In this document: piece after piece, positions 17,296-25,690 of the stretch
Position numbering within the stretch: position 1 is the first letter of the stretch
How the letters are laid out: the number at the start of each line of letters is the position of its first letter
Assembly: GCA_030427885.1 (NCBI GenBank)
Contig: JAUICM010000002.1
Coordinates: 601,216 to 665,215 of the forward strand
Origin: Rhodothermia bacterium
GTDB lineage: Bacteria; Bacteroidota; Rhodothermia; Balneolales; Balneolaceae
DNA length: 64,000 bases
Reading direction: 5' to 3'
Notes under the pieces: model-generated
Seen by the model: only the letters and a program-made list of their open reading frames with translations
The model's database searches: none
What the model was told of the DNA's origin: nothing
Made by a program: the position numbers and the translations under genes

Positions 17296-17411
17296 GTACG
17301 TATGAACCTTACCTCACTTTAAAACAGAAAATACTTAGTCAATTTCACGCATCAACCGATCTGTCCCATAATGGCTAAAATGATTTTTAATAATGGAGAA
17401 TTTCCTAATAA

Positions 17412-17573
17412 ATGATACTAGGTCGAAGCAGAGTACCAATTTATACTGTTCAACGCTGGCTACGACATGCAGATGTTAAGACTACTCAGCGATATGCGGA
17501 CTTGCTGAACATGGATATTAGTGAGCAAATTGGGAGGGTATTTAGAAATTTTGAATCCAATTCATTTTCTTGA
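17412..17573 (+). pseudogene. tyrosine recombinase C-terminal remnant 2
   Basis: A 53-codon frame reads VQRWLRHADVKTTQRYADLL, then NMDISEQIG. It contains the HxxxxTTxxYA end of a XerC/D-type recombinase with the nucleophile Tyr, but not the upstream catalytic Arg or HxxR boxes. It is a relic of an earlier integrase, closely related to remnant 1 at 14849. Confidence 0.65.
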
Positions 17574-17605
17574 ATTATCATCATTTCGATTTAACCACAT
17601 CTGCT

Positions 17606-18001
17606 TTACACCTCTATATTTTTTGGAGAAGTACCAGTATCGGAACACCAAACAACCAATCCATTTTTAACCCAAAAATGACTTTTGCACCCTTTATTCT
17701 GCCATACTGATGGAAATAAAGTTGGCCTATTGTTCTTTGATACTTCAATTGTCCAATTTGGATACTTATCCTTAGTCATCGGTAGAGATATAACTGTATT
17801 ACATCCACATGGACATTTAAAGAGAGCCCAATAAGGTTCTCCTTCATAAATCACAATGTAAAAACGCTTTCTTTGTATTTTGTCGTTTTTTGGTGTGATA
17901 CCGACAAAATGGGTTTTTTTGTAATAGACCTTCCTCTGCTTATTTCTACCAAAAAGTGAATGAAGCTTACTCCTAATCTGATGAAAAAAATTAACTAACA
18001 T
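17606..18001 (-). CDS. DUF6527-like protein of the ubiquitin-like operon
   Basis: This 131-residue protein has a Cys-rich core (FKCPCGCNTVISLPM) and the block PTLFPSVW...KGCKSHFWVKNGLVVWC, which I recognise as the DUF6527 pattern. Such proteins occur in bacterial ubiquitin-like operons; from memory a processing or protease role has been reported, and I cannot verify it here. The N-terminus is basic and amphipathic. Its start overlaps the JAB-E1 gene by 11 bp, and it is the last gene of the operon. Confidence 0.72.
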   Translation of the reverse strand: MLVNFFHQIRSKLHSLFGRNKQRKVYYKKTHFVGITPKNDKIQRKRFYIVIYEGEPYWALFKCPCGCNTVISLPMTKDKYPNWTIEVSKNNRPTLFPSVWQNKGCKSHFWVKNGLVVWCSDTGTSPKNIEV

Positions 18002-19454
18002 TTTGAGGTATCTTCCCTAATTGAGGGATACCTAAACGGTAGGTTTGTTCCCCTTTTTCTAATAGTATATTTGACCCACAATATAGGCAGTCTTTGTCCT
18101 GTACTGGCATATTGCTATGTATGTGAAGATGAATAAAATCAATCCATATATTATCCTGCCTCAAGTCAGAAGGGACCTTTCGAAAACAGTTAATTAGGTT
18201 CATCAAAGTTGCTACAGCATTATTAGCAGTGATACTCGTGAATGGACCTATTCCAGGTGATTGAACGGTCCCTCCAATTATATAATACTCTTCTTCTAGT
18301 ACTTTGGAATCCAATTCTAACAACTCTGGATTTTCTTTCAATGTTGTTTCGTTATAAAGCTTCTGATCTGTTATTACTCTTTGACATCTTAAACAGGCTC
18401 CGCTTTCTGGAAGTATGCAACTCACCCTTCCTTTCTGACTTCTTAACTCTGGGTTGCCTTCCACATTTTCTTCGACGTTACCAGCCATACCCGAATCAAT
18501 TAGTACCTGAGAATAATATGAATAAGCCTGGTTTAAATAATCTCTACCCTGAACATCATCAGTACAACCAAAAACAACATCAGCACTTGATAACGCATCA
18601 ATAGATAAACTAGATTCACCTAAGTATTCAGGAATTGGATATACAATAACATTCAATCCTAAACTATTAATATAATGGGCTAATGCTTCAGCTTTTTTCT
18701 TTCCAATGTCATTTTCAGTATACCCATGCACACGATTCATATTTGTTTTATCGAGCGCGTCCCCATCAATAATTATTAACTCTCCTATCCCAGTTCTCGC
18801 CAACATAGTTGCCGTGGGAGATCCTGTTCCGCCCAAGCCTACAACAGCAACTCTAAGTGACTGCAATTTTTCATTGAATGGTTTTCCAAAAGCAACTTCT
18901 TGTCTCTTAAGGGACTCCTGAGTTTCATCATGTGTTTCAAATCCATAGATTTCTATTTTATCAGAAAGAACACTTACATGCCTTATTTTTTGAAATCTTT
19001 CAGGGTCTTTTCCGTGTCTAATTCTTGCTAGCCAATTTTCATCAACAAGAATCATGGAAATCAAAAAAGAGTTAATTCCATTGCACCTACTTAGACCATG
19101 TAATATGTTTTGCTCATTTACATCATCCCGTACTGAGAATTCATTAATCCCACTCGGATGATTATGTACAAATCCTAATTCTAGTCCCTCTTGTTCACAT
19201 CGAAAATAAATCTTAGGAAACTTTCGCATATTAATTTTGAAGTGGGTCTTTGAGCTTTCCAAAACCCAATCCTTATTCATTTCAATAATATCGACAGCAA
19301 GAAATCTATCGGATCTTTCTAAATTTTTGATACTTCTAGATATTCTTCGAAAAAGTATAATTGCACCTCGTTCATGGCTATCCGGGTGACCTAAAAGCCA
19401 ATCTTTGAGCCTTTTTGCATGGCTCCCAAGTAATGTAATCCGAGGGCCTCTCAT
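17991..19454 (-). CDS. JAB deubiquitinase-like / ThiF E1 fusion protein
   Basis: A 487-residue fusion. The N-terminal about 165 residues form a JAMM peptidase domain with an early Glu (SHERGAIIL) and the exact metal motif HNHPSGINEFSVRD, that is H-x-H-x7-S-x2-D. Residues about 180-430 form an E1-like adenylation domain: RVAVVGLGGTGSPTATMLA (nucleotide loop), ELIIIDGDALDKTNMNR, and two CxxC pairs (CLRC, CLYC) expected to bind zinc. It should activate the C-terminus of the small ubiquitin-like protein and could also trim it or remove it from targets. It overlaps E2 by 4 bp and DUF6527 by 11 bp, so the proteins are made together. Confidence 0.9.
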   Translation of the reverse strand: MRGPRITLLGSHAKRLKDWLLGHPDSHERGAIILFRRISRSIKNLERSDRFLAVDIIEMNKDWVLESSKTHFKINMRKFPKIYFRCEQEGLELGFVHNHPSGINEFSVRDDVNEQNILHGLSRCNGINSFLISMILVDENWLARIRHGKDPERFQKIRHVSVLSDKIEIYGFETHDETQESLKRQEVAFGKPFNEKLQSLRVAVVGLGGTGSPTATMLARTGIGELIIIDGDALDKTNMNRVHGYTENDIGKKKAEALAHYINSLGLNVIVYPIPEYLGESSLSIDALSSADVVFGCTDDVQGRDYLNQAYSYYSQVLIDSGMAGNVEENVEGNPELRSQKGRVSCILPESGACLRCQRVITDQKLYNETTLKENPELLELDSKVLEEEYYIIGGTVQSPGIGPFTSITANNAVATLMNLINCFRKVPSDLRQDNIWIDFIHLHIHSNMPVQDKDCLYCGSNILLEKGEQTYRLGIPQLGKIPQNVS

Positions 19455-19867
19455 TTATTTGAGTCCGGGTTTTTCAATGACCATTCCACTCGGTCGAGAA
19501 TTTTCTGAACATTATCTACTTTGGCTTTCCAAGAATTTGTCGCATAATGACGTGACCATCTACAAAATTCTTTTCCCTCATAATTTATAACGTATTTGCA
19601 TCCCAATTCTCCACCCCGTGGTATAGGTTTACCATCGGATCGTTTTAATACTGGGAATGTCCAGAACATATTATTTCCAGCTGTATTGTAGTTATTTGGT
19701 ATTTTTACCAATATTTCTACTTCAGACAATGTTTTATTATCGTATTCATAAAAACCTTTTTTCAATGGAAAGTTTTTTATAATCAAAAATTTTTTCTCTT
19801 CATCCTCTGAATATTCTAAACCGGAATCTCGAAGAATATCATAATCCTCATCAAGTAATAAAGCCAT
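19451..19867 (-). CDS. E2-like conjugating protein (Prok-E2 family E type)
   Basis: A 138-residue protein with the pattern of the prokaryotic E2 family E: the central strand-rich block VEILVKIPNNYNTAGNNMFW, then PIPRGGELG and the conserved EFCRWSRHY, followed by the helix DNVQKILDRVEWSLK. Cys102 in FCRWSRH is the likely catalytic residue that accepts the Ubl from E1. Its start shares one base with the Ubl stop (TGATG), and its stop overlaps the E1 start by 4 bp. Overlap on both sides indicates a stoichiometric complex. Confidence 0.82.
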   Translation of the reverse strand: MALLLDEDYDILRDSGLEYSEDEEKKFLIIKNFPLKKGFYEYDNKTLSEVEILVKIPNNYNTAGNNMFWTFPVLKRSDGKPIPRGGELGCKYVINYEGKEFCRWSRHYATNSWKAKVDNVQKILDRVEWSLKNPDSNK

Positions 19868-20100
19868 CAGCCTGGAGTTGAGTCTGCTTGTTGGTAGTAA
19901 AACCGTTCTATGCCTTTTTCACTTAAATCAATCGTATCGCTATCTGCCACTAGTTCGCCTGGACTCCCTTTACGCTTAATAAATAAGTCCATATTCTCCG
20001 GAATACCAGGAGGAATAGCTCTCACTTGTGCTCCAGTAATAAACTGCTCTTCCCAAATATGCGTTTGGTTTTCAATTTTAAAAGTATATTTCTTAGCCAT
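19867..20100 (-). CDS. ubiquitin-like protein (Multi_ubiq type, single domain)
   Basis: This 77-residue protein is one copy of the domain seen in prokaryotic multiubiquitin proteins: YTFKIENQTHIWEEQFITG, then IPPGIPENMDLFIKR, DTIDLSEKGIERFYYQQ. It ends in STPG, so a single C-terminal Gly is already exposed and no trimming would be needed before activation. It precedes E2 and E1/JAB and is the presumed modifier of this conjugation system. What it is attached to is unknown. Confidence 0.83.
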   Translation of the reverse strand: MAKKYTFKIENQTHIWEEQFITGAQVRAIPPGIPENMDLFIKRKGSPGELVADSDTIDLSEKGIERFYYQQADSTPG

Positions 20101-20132
20101 AATTTTCTGTTTTATAGATTAAAATTTAAATT

Positions 20133-20303
20133 TCATCTCTCTTTTCGTACGCCTTTAAAAGGTTTATTGTCGGATTTTTGATCCATAAATTTCCCATCTG
20201 GACCACGTTTAGTCCAACGGTCATTTTGAGGATTATAAGTTTGACTTCTTTGGCGAACAGCACCATTTCGATGCCCATCACCTTTAGGTGGATTAGTTGC
20301 CAT
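20133..20303 (-). CDS. small conserved-looking protein of the Ubl operon, 56 residues
   Basis: ATG 20303 to TGA 20133 encodes a polar, Gly/Asn/Arg-rich peptide (MATNPPKGDGHRNGAVRQRS, later WTKRGPDGKFMDQKS and PFKGVRKER). It lies 32 bp before the Ubl gene and 10 bp after the LRAT-type gene, same strand, so it belongs to the operon. It has no globular fold pattern. It could be a substrate, an adaptor or an unstructured regulator. Confidence 0.6.
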   Translation of the reverse strand: MATNPPKGDGHRNGAVRQRSQTYNPQNDRWTKRGPDGKFMDQKSDNKPFKGVRKER

Positions 20304-20313
20304 GATTAGCTCC

Positions 20314-20715
20314 TTATCGTTTTTGAGTTAGTGTTAACAGTAGTCCCGTGCCAACAAGTAAAGCTGTTGACCAACTAGCAAGTTGGGGACTCTGCGGTTT
20401 TAATGAAAAAGCATCTGTTACAAGGTGTTCGCAGTTATACTTCGTCAATTGGTATGGTTTACCTAGTCGAGAGTATGCTTTCTGAACAGCTCTGTAACCA
20501 TCCATATAAGTCTGGGGTACGGATTCTACCTTGAATTCTTTACCCCCACAAAAATCTTCCAATGTATGTTCAACCACGCGACCGTACTTTGGAGTATTTG
20601 AGATTATGGTAGGTTGTCCTTGGTGGTAATTTCCAGTGACAATCCCAACATGCTTAATGAAGGTTTTGGGAACTGAAATGACTGTTCCTAAATGAAATTC
20701 ATTAATGTTTGCCAT
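20314..20715 (-). CDS. LRAT-type (NlpC/P60-related) thiol protein with C-terminal membrane helix
   Basis: A 133-residue protein with the LRAT-family catalytic pattern: His in FIKHVGIVTG near residue 22 and the hallmark NCEH in KYNCEHLVTDAF, where Cys is the nucleophile. A C-terminal hydrophobic helix (SWSTALLVGTGLLLTL) suggests membrane anchoring, as in many LRAT/HRASLS proteins. LRAT-fold enzymes transfer acyl groups from lipids or cleave amide and ester bonds. In this operon it could lipidate, release or sense the ubiquitin-like modifier at the membrane; that is inference. It is the first structural gene after the WYL regulator. Confidence 0.8.
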   Translation of the reverse strand: MANINEFHLGTVISVPKTFIKHVGIVTGNYHQGQPTIISNTPKYGRVVEHTLEDFCGGKEFKVESVPQTYMDGYRAVQKAYSRLGKPYQLTKYNCEHLVTDAFSLKPQSPQLASWSTALLVGTGLLLTLTQKR

Positions 20716-20768
20716 AATTCTTCCTTAATTATAGTTTCAAATTGAGTTTTATAAGGAAGAAACGACAT

Positions 20769-20793
20769 CACCGCGCATTGTACTTGCGCGGTG
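20769..20793. terminator. GC-rich hairpin between WYL and LRAT genes
   Basis: CACCGCGCA (20769-20777) pairs perfectly with TGCGCGGTG (20785-20793) across a 7-base loop. It lies just after the WYL stop on the minus strand and without a T-tract in that direction, so it may attenuate rather than end transcription into the Ubl operon. Confidence 0.5.
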
Positions 20794-20813
20794 AAAAATA
20801 ATTTTGAGAAAAT

Positions 20814-21818
20814 TTAATCTTCGTATCGAAGAAGTGCTTTTCGAAGAGTTTCTTTCACTTCTTGTTGAACCTCCTCTGGAGAAATAATTTTTACAGAATC
20901 CCCGTAGCTTAATATTTTTGAATAGAACTCATAAGCTGGCTTAACTTGAATAGAAATTCTAAGTTCATCTTCGTTATCTACTAATATTTTTTGAGTCTCG
21001 TGGATTGGAAGAGTTTTTAAATAATGCCCCTGCATACGAGTGAATGAAAGTACTACATTGATAGGTTCATCATCAGTTACTGTAACCCCAAAGGAGTATT
21101 TAAAATAGTTTCTTGGACTGAATGGTGATTTTTTTATTCTTTCCCGCTGAATTCTTATGTCTGACATTCTATCCACTGCGAATGTAGTAACATGATCCCT
21201 TCCATCAATATTACCAATCAAATACCACATGTGTTTATCTTCCTTAAGAATATATGGCGATATAACCCTTTCCTTTTTCTCCTCCCCAAACTTTTGATAA
21301 CTAAAGCGGATTTTTTTCTTCAGTCTAAGAGCTTGAATGAGCTTAATTAATAACTCGTTCCCTTTTATTCGAGGCGTCCTCTCCATTTGAATTATTGGTT
21401 GATTCGCAACTACTTCTCTGTATTCTTGCCTTACATTTGCTGCGTCTAAAACCTTATCTACTGCTTCCGTTATTGCTCCGAATATCCCTAGTTGATTGTA
21501 TTGACTTTGAATCTGACCATAAAAAAGTAATGCACTTATCTCATCACTATCCAATTCGATAGCTGGAAAAAGGTTGTCCACATCTTCAGGGTAGTAATAC
21601 CCTTGTCTTTTCTTATCCTCTATTATAGGAGCATAGAATCCCAATGCAGTATCTTCTCTCATATCCAAAATATCCTTTTGGATTGTACGTATAGAGATGG
21701 GAATTCCTAACCTTTCTCCACATACTTCTGCCAATCTACTAGTTTTTGCAAATTTTGTTCGCCTCAGGTATTGATCTATCGTACGATATCTAGTTAACGC
21801 ATCTTTATTTTTAGGCAT
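20814..21818 (-). CDS. WYL-domain transcriptional regulator
   Basis: A 334-residue protein with an N-terminal winged helix-turn-helix (TSRLAEVCGERLGIPISIRTIQKDILDM), a central WYL domain (KHMWYLIGNIDGRDHVTTFAVDRMSDIR) and the usual C-terminal extension (EFYSKILSYGDSVKIISPEEVQ). WYL proteins control many defence islands by binding inverted repeats near their own promoter and sensing a ligand. The 30-bp motif at 21851-21880, 33 bp before its start, is a candidate operator. It precedes the LRAT-Ubl-E2-E1-DUF6527 genes and probably represses them. Confidence 0.88.
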   Translation of the reverse strand: MPKNKDALTRYRTIDQYLRRTKFAKTSRLAEVCGERLGIPISIRTIQKDILDMREDTALGFYAPIIEDKKRQGYYYPEDVDNLFPAIELDSDEISALLFYGQIQSQYNQLGIFGAITEAVDKVLDAANVRQEYREVVANQPIIQMERTPRIKGNELLIKLIQALRLKKKIRFSYQKFGEEKKERVISPYILKEDKHMWYLIGNIDGRDHVTTFAVDRMSDIRIQRERIKKSPFSPRNYFKYSFGVTVTDDEPINVVLSFTRMQGHYLKTLPIHETQKILVDNEDELRISIQVKPAYEFYSKILSYGDSVKIISPEEVQQEVKETLRKALLRYED

Positions 21819-21850
21819 TTGATAATCTGATTATTTCGAATAAGCCATAT

Positions 21851-21880
21851 GTAAGACCGTTGAAATTGGTACTCCTTACA
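21851..21880 (-). promoter_or_regulatory. 30-bp shared operator-like motif, copy 2
   Basis: It shares 23 of 30 bases with 14781-14810, with GTAAG/CTTAC inverted ends. It lies 33 bp upstream of the WYL regulator gene and may be its autoregulatory site. Confidence 0.5.
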
Positions 21881-21886
21881 AAAAAA

Positions 21887-21946
21887 TTTAAGAAGCTTCT
21901 CTCATCAATACTTTTTTAATGATAGACCTTCCCATTAAGGAAATTA
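21887..21946 (-). repeat. 60-bp duplicate of the hsdR 3' end
   Basis: It matches 27688-27747 at 59 of 60 positions. On the minus strand it encodes SLMGRSIIKKVLMREAS plus stop, the last residues of HsdR. Together the two copies bracket the helicase/OLD gene pair. Confidence 0.85.
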
Positions 21947-21950
21947 GACC

Positions 21951-21973
21951 CCCTCATTAACGAGGGTTTTTTT
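21951..21973 (+). terminator. intrinsic terminator pointing rightward
   Basis: CCCTC (21951-21955), a 6-base loop, GAGGG (21962-21966) and seven T. The T-tract is on the plus strand although both neighbouring genes run on the minus strand, so it probably came in with the rearranged segment. Confidence 0.55.
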
Positions 21974-21996
21974 AATTTCAATAAATATCTCAAGGA

Positions 21997-24900
21997 TTAT
22001 AGCAAGGCTTTCAATTCTGATATTACCCCATCTTTTATAGATTGAGAATCGATACCCCCTTTTTCATCATCTACTGTAATAAATAGATTTACTCCCTCAA
22101 TAAAACCCTGCTCTTCATAAAATTTCTTCTTCTTTTCCCAATCTTTTCTATAGGCAGGCTTATGTAACATTCCTAAATGCTCTAGTATGATTAGCTCTCC
22201 AGCAGGATCAATAAAAGTAAAGTCCGGTAATCGCCAACCGTCCTTTGTTTCTAGCCTTCTCTCATATTCATATTCTATTCCTTCTTCAGCTAATAAGTTG
22301 CAAATAATTACCTCAGATTTGCTCCTTACAAAAGTACCGTCATTTGATTTATGTATTAGATTTTCGACATAAGGGATTGATGATTTGGAATCCCTTATGT
22401 CAGTATTGAATAGCAATGTATTTCTTCGGGCAGTTAAAGACGCTTCCGCACTGGAATATTTACCAATCCAGCTAAAATCATCACCTTCTACCAACAAAAT
22501 GAGTTTATCTTTCGCCCTGGTCAACCCCGTATATAGTAGTTCTCTCGATAGCAATGGACTTTGTTTGGGAATAATCAAAAATACCTTATTAAAATCACTA
22601 CCCTGACTTTTATGGATTGTAATTGTATATGCTAACTCAATTTGCCCGCTATCCTCACTAAAATCCCTACTGCTAAATCCAAAACTTAAATTTGGGTGTC
22701 CTGAAAATGCCACATTTAAAAACCCTTTATTCTCATTCATAACGTAACCTATTTGTCCATTCGACAGCTGATACTCATTTTGAGCTTTAAAGGGTTTCCT
22801 TTTCTCATTTTTAAGCTGAATTATTTTATCTCCTTGCCAAATATTTTGATCGCCCAAAGTTCTTTCCCAGTATTGAGTTGGCCTTTTCCTAAACTTTTCC
22901 TGAATGAACCTGTTAAGTGAGTAACTTCCCCATATTGGACTCCTCTGAGGTGTTAAAATCTGCATGTTCTCAATTACATCCGGATTCTCACTAGGAAAGT
23001 ATCCGTTCACATTTGCACCTAATGCTAAATTAAAATTTTTGTAATCCCCTTCTCCACTCAAATCCAATTCCTGAACTAATACACTCTTGAATAGGTCTTC
23101 TATATCACCATCTGAGTCCCAAAACTCTACCCTCAAGTCATTAAGTCTATCATTGTTACTTATCCGTTCAAATATTGAATCGTTATTCTTCTCTGATTTT
23201 CGACCGGCGAACCAATTAGCTAGTGATAGTGTATCAGATTCATCACCCTTTGAAGTCCTAACAACTATTTTTAAGCGGGCAAGAGCATTTGCTGCTGCAA
23301 TTCTTTTTGGTTCAATTTTACCCTGGTCTTCATACTCGATATCGAGCCAGGAACAAAGATCAGCAAAAGGTCTCCCGGCACCAATCGGAGGTAATTGATA
23401 TGGGTCACCAACCAATATAATTCTATTTACATGAGCCATATCTATTGCTTGGAAAAGAGCATAAACATCATCTTCTGTTAGCATTGAACATTCATCAATG
23501 ATGATCGTCTTTTCACCCCGGTATTTTTCCTTACCATTGAACCGAGGTTTCATCCTTTTCCAATCAAATCTTTTAAGGCGAGTTAGGAATTGAGCAATAG
23601 TATATGCATCAATACCAGCCATTCTCCCTAGTCTAACTCTTGCCTTTCCTGTTGGTGCTAATAATAGTATTCCTTCCTGAAGCAATTTTTCAGACTTTAC
23701 AAAAGCACCTAAAGCAGAGGTTTTTCCTGTTCCCGCAGGGCCATGTAGTACACTTAACTTGTGAGTTGAAATTTTTTCAAGTGCTTCCTCTTGATCTTCA
23801 AGAGCATCTTTGTGACGTTCATTAGTTTCATCGAAAATTGCCCCCGATTCTTTAATTGTTTGAATAATCAATTCATGCCATTTGTCTCCGGTGCTTTCAA
23901 TCTTTCTTGTTGCTCTTCCAACAAAAACTTTAGTCAAGTAATCTTCTATATCAGAATACTTCTTTAGTTGAAAACCGCTTATAGAACCGGTATCTATTCT
24001 GATTAACTTTTCTTCGATGAAATTAGAATGCGCATTCAAATAAATTGAATCTATTTCAATATCTGTAGGAATCCGTAGCGCATTAACTCTTTCACATATC
24101 TCGTTAATTGAAAGTAAAGTATCCCCTTCATTTTCAGATATTCTCTTTAACATTTCAATTATTGCAGCCCTTACTCTTCTTGGGTCTTCATTAGATTCAA
24201 TGAGATAATTATCTTCTGGAATGTTTTCCCCCTGTATAGCACGATCTTCAAATACACCAGCATCAATTGTTTCAATCGAGATTGGATATTCATCAAGCTC
24301 TGGGTCGTCATCTTCTACTAAGAGATAGGGATTATTCAATAACTCTTGAGTACTGCAAGCGGAGAATTTTGCTCTAATATCGGGATTGTACCATTTACGA
24401 ATTTGTTTAGTAGTCAATCTAAATCTGGAAAGCATTACTAGTAGATCTTCAAGATCTGTAGGTAGTCCAGACCACAATGTTTGCTGACTAATAAGATCCT
24501 TATAGTATTCCTTCCCCGATAGTGCAGAAATCCTACCATTCACCGCGTTGTGAAAAATATCCCAAGGATCGTCTTTTGATCCACACAACTTCAAATCATA
24601 AATATCCTTCGCAAAAAGATGTCCGGATCTAAACCCAAAAGCCTTGATAGCCTCTCCAAAAGCCGGAAAAGGTCCCATTCTATCCTTTATCCTACCAATC
24701 TGCTCACTGATCCAAAGAACTCGCTCTTTCCATGGTCCCTTAACTACTCCATGTCTTCTTATTTTTTCTAGTATACCTCTCAAAATTGAAAGTGTAGCCA
24801 GCATAGTTTCATTACTTATATGCTCACTGCCATAGGAAAACTCTTCGATTCTACTTTGATCTTGTCCAATATCCAATAATGAAACTGTGATATCGTCGAT

Positions 24901-25668
24901 CAACTCTTGTTTAGTTTTAATTACTCCATCAATCTTTAATTCGAAATCTTCAGGAAGTTCTAAGTATTCATGGTACGGTATAAGAAACCCCTTATTTGAA
25001 TTATCCTCCTCATGATCTCTAATTGAATGAGTTATTTGGCGATCCCAAATCGGAAAATCTCGACCGTCATTACTTTTATTATATGACAGCATTTTGCCAA
25101 TTTTTTTTATCTCACCTACTCCTATTAATAATCGTCTTACATCTTCATTTATTGGTTGTCCATTTTTTGTATAGAAAATTACTAGCGATTCCTCTTCCTT
25201 TAGGTCACCAAAAAAATGATTGAGCAAATCTTGCTGTCTTCGATCATCAAATACCCAGGGAGATTTGAAAGGAGGTTTTTGGTATTTCTGGATTAAATGG
25301 GGGAACTCTTCATTTATACCATCTTGATTCTTTATTAGCATCCATTTAAATGGTACTGCAAAAGTTGTGTGCGGTGGCACATCATGTAATGTGTAACTAA
25401 GATGGCTATGTGTATCATTGTTTGCATATGGATGGTTAAAGCCTCTCACATATGTGCTCTTATTCATGAATGCCCCTCCCTCAGCTTTACACGGTGGTAA
25501 TTCCTCGGGTTTTAGTTCATCCCATTTTGCTCCTGCTGGTTCAGTTTCTTTTTTATCTTCATAAATACGTGGTAATTGTAAACAGTAGCTATTTTGGTTA
25601 GGTCGATTACAAACCGTTCCATTCCATTTATTATCATGCCAGGCTACCCTAATTGATAAATGCTTCAT
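21997..25668 (-). CDS. RecD-like SF1 helicase with C-terminal nuclease-like domain
   Basis: This 1223-residue protein has a distinctive N-terminal block (MKHLSIRVAWHDNKWNGTVC) seen in some large defence-linked ATPases. The helicase core has Walker A GPAGTGKTSAL near residue 640, Walker B IIIDECSML near 720, GDPYQLPPIGAG, and the C-terminal IHKSQGSDFNKV and YTGLTRAKDKLILL boxes typical of RecD/UvrD enzymes. The last about 120 residues (WRLPDFTFIDPAGELIILEH) resemble a PD-(D/E)xK-type nuclease. It is encoded 22 bp after an OLD-family nuclease gene. The two probably act together on foreign DNA, in a layout reminiscent of Gabija; the match to any named system is not established. Confidence 0.85.
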   Translation of the reverse strand: MKHLSIRVAWHDNKWNGTVCNRPNQNSYCLQLPRIYEDKKETEPAGAKWDELKPEELPPCKAEGGAFMNKSTYVRGFNHPYANNDTHSHLSYTLHDVPPHTTFAVPFKWMLIKNQDGINEEFPHLIQKYQKPPFKSPWVFDDRRQQDLLNHFFGDLKEEESLVIFYTKNGQPINEDVRRLLIGVGEIKKIGKMLSYNKSNDGRDFPIWDRQITHSIRDHEEDNSNKGFLIPYHEYLELPEDFELKIDGVIKTKQELIDDITVSLLDIGQDQSRIEEFSYGSEHISNETMLATLSILRGILEKIRRHGVVKGPWKERVLWISEQIGRIKDRMGPFPAFGEAIKAFGFRSGHLFAKDIYDLKLCGSKDDPWDIFHNAVNGRISALSGKEYYKDLISQQTLWSGLPTDLEDLLVMLSRFRLTTKQIRKWYNPDIRAKFSACSTQELLNNPYLLVEDDDPELDEYPISIETIDAGVFEDRAIQGENIPEDNYLIESNEDPRRVRAAIIEMLKRISENEGDTLLSINEICERVNALRIPTDIEIDSIYLNAHSNFIEEKLIRIDTGSISGFQLKKYSDIEDYLTKVFVGRATRKIESTGDKWHELIIQTIKESGAIFDETNERHKDALEDQEEALEKISTHKLSVLHGPAGTGKTSALGAFVKSEKLLQEGILLLAPTGKARVRLGRMAGIDAYTIAQFLTRLKRFDWKRMKPRFNGKEKYRGEKTIIIDECSMLTEDDVYALFQAIDMAHVNRIILVGDPYQLPPIGAGRPFADLCSWLDIEYEDQGKIEPKRIAAANALARLKIVVRTSKGDESDTLSLANWFAGRKSEKNNDSIFERISNNDRLNDLRVEFWDSDGDIEDLFKSVLVQELDLSGEGDYKNFNLALGANVNGYFPSENPDVIENMQILTPQRSPIWGSYSLNRFIQEKFRKRPTQYWERTLGDQNIWQGDKIIQLKNEKRKPFKAQNEYQLSNGQIGYVMNENKGFLNVAFSGHPNLSFGFSSRDFSEDSGQIELAYTITIHKSQGSDFNKVFLIIPKQSPLLSRELLYTGLTRAKDKLILLVEGDDFSWIGKYSSAEASLTARRNTLLFNTDIRDSKSSIPYVENLIHKSNDGTFVRSKSEVIICNLLAEEGIEYEYERRLETKDGWRLPDFTFIDPAGELIILEHLGMLHKPAYRKDWEKKKKFYEEQGFIEGVNLFITVDDEKGGIDSQSIKDGVISELKALL

Positions 25669-25690
25669 TTCAATACAAGATTATTAATAT

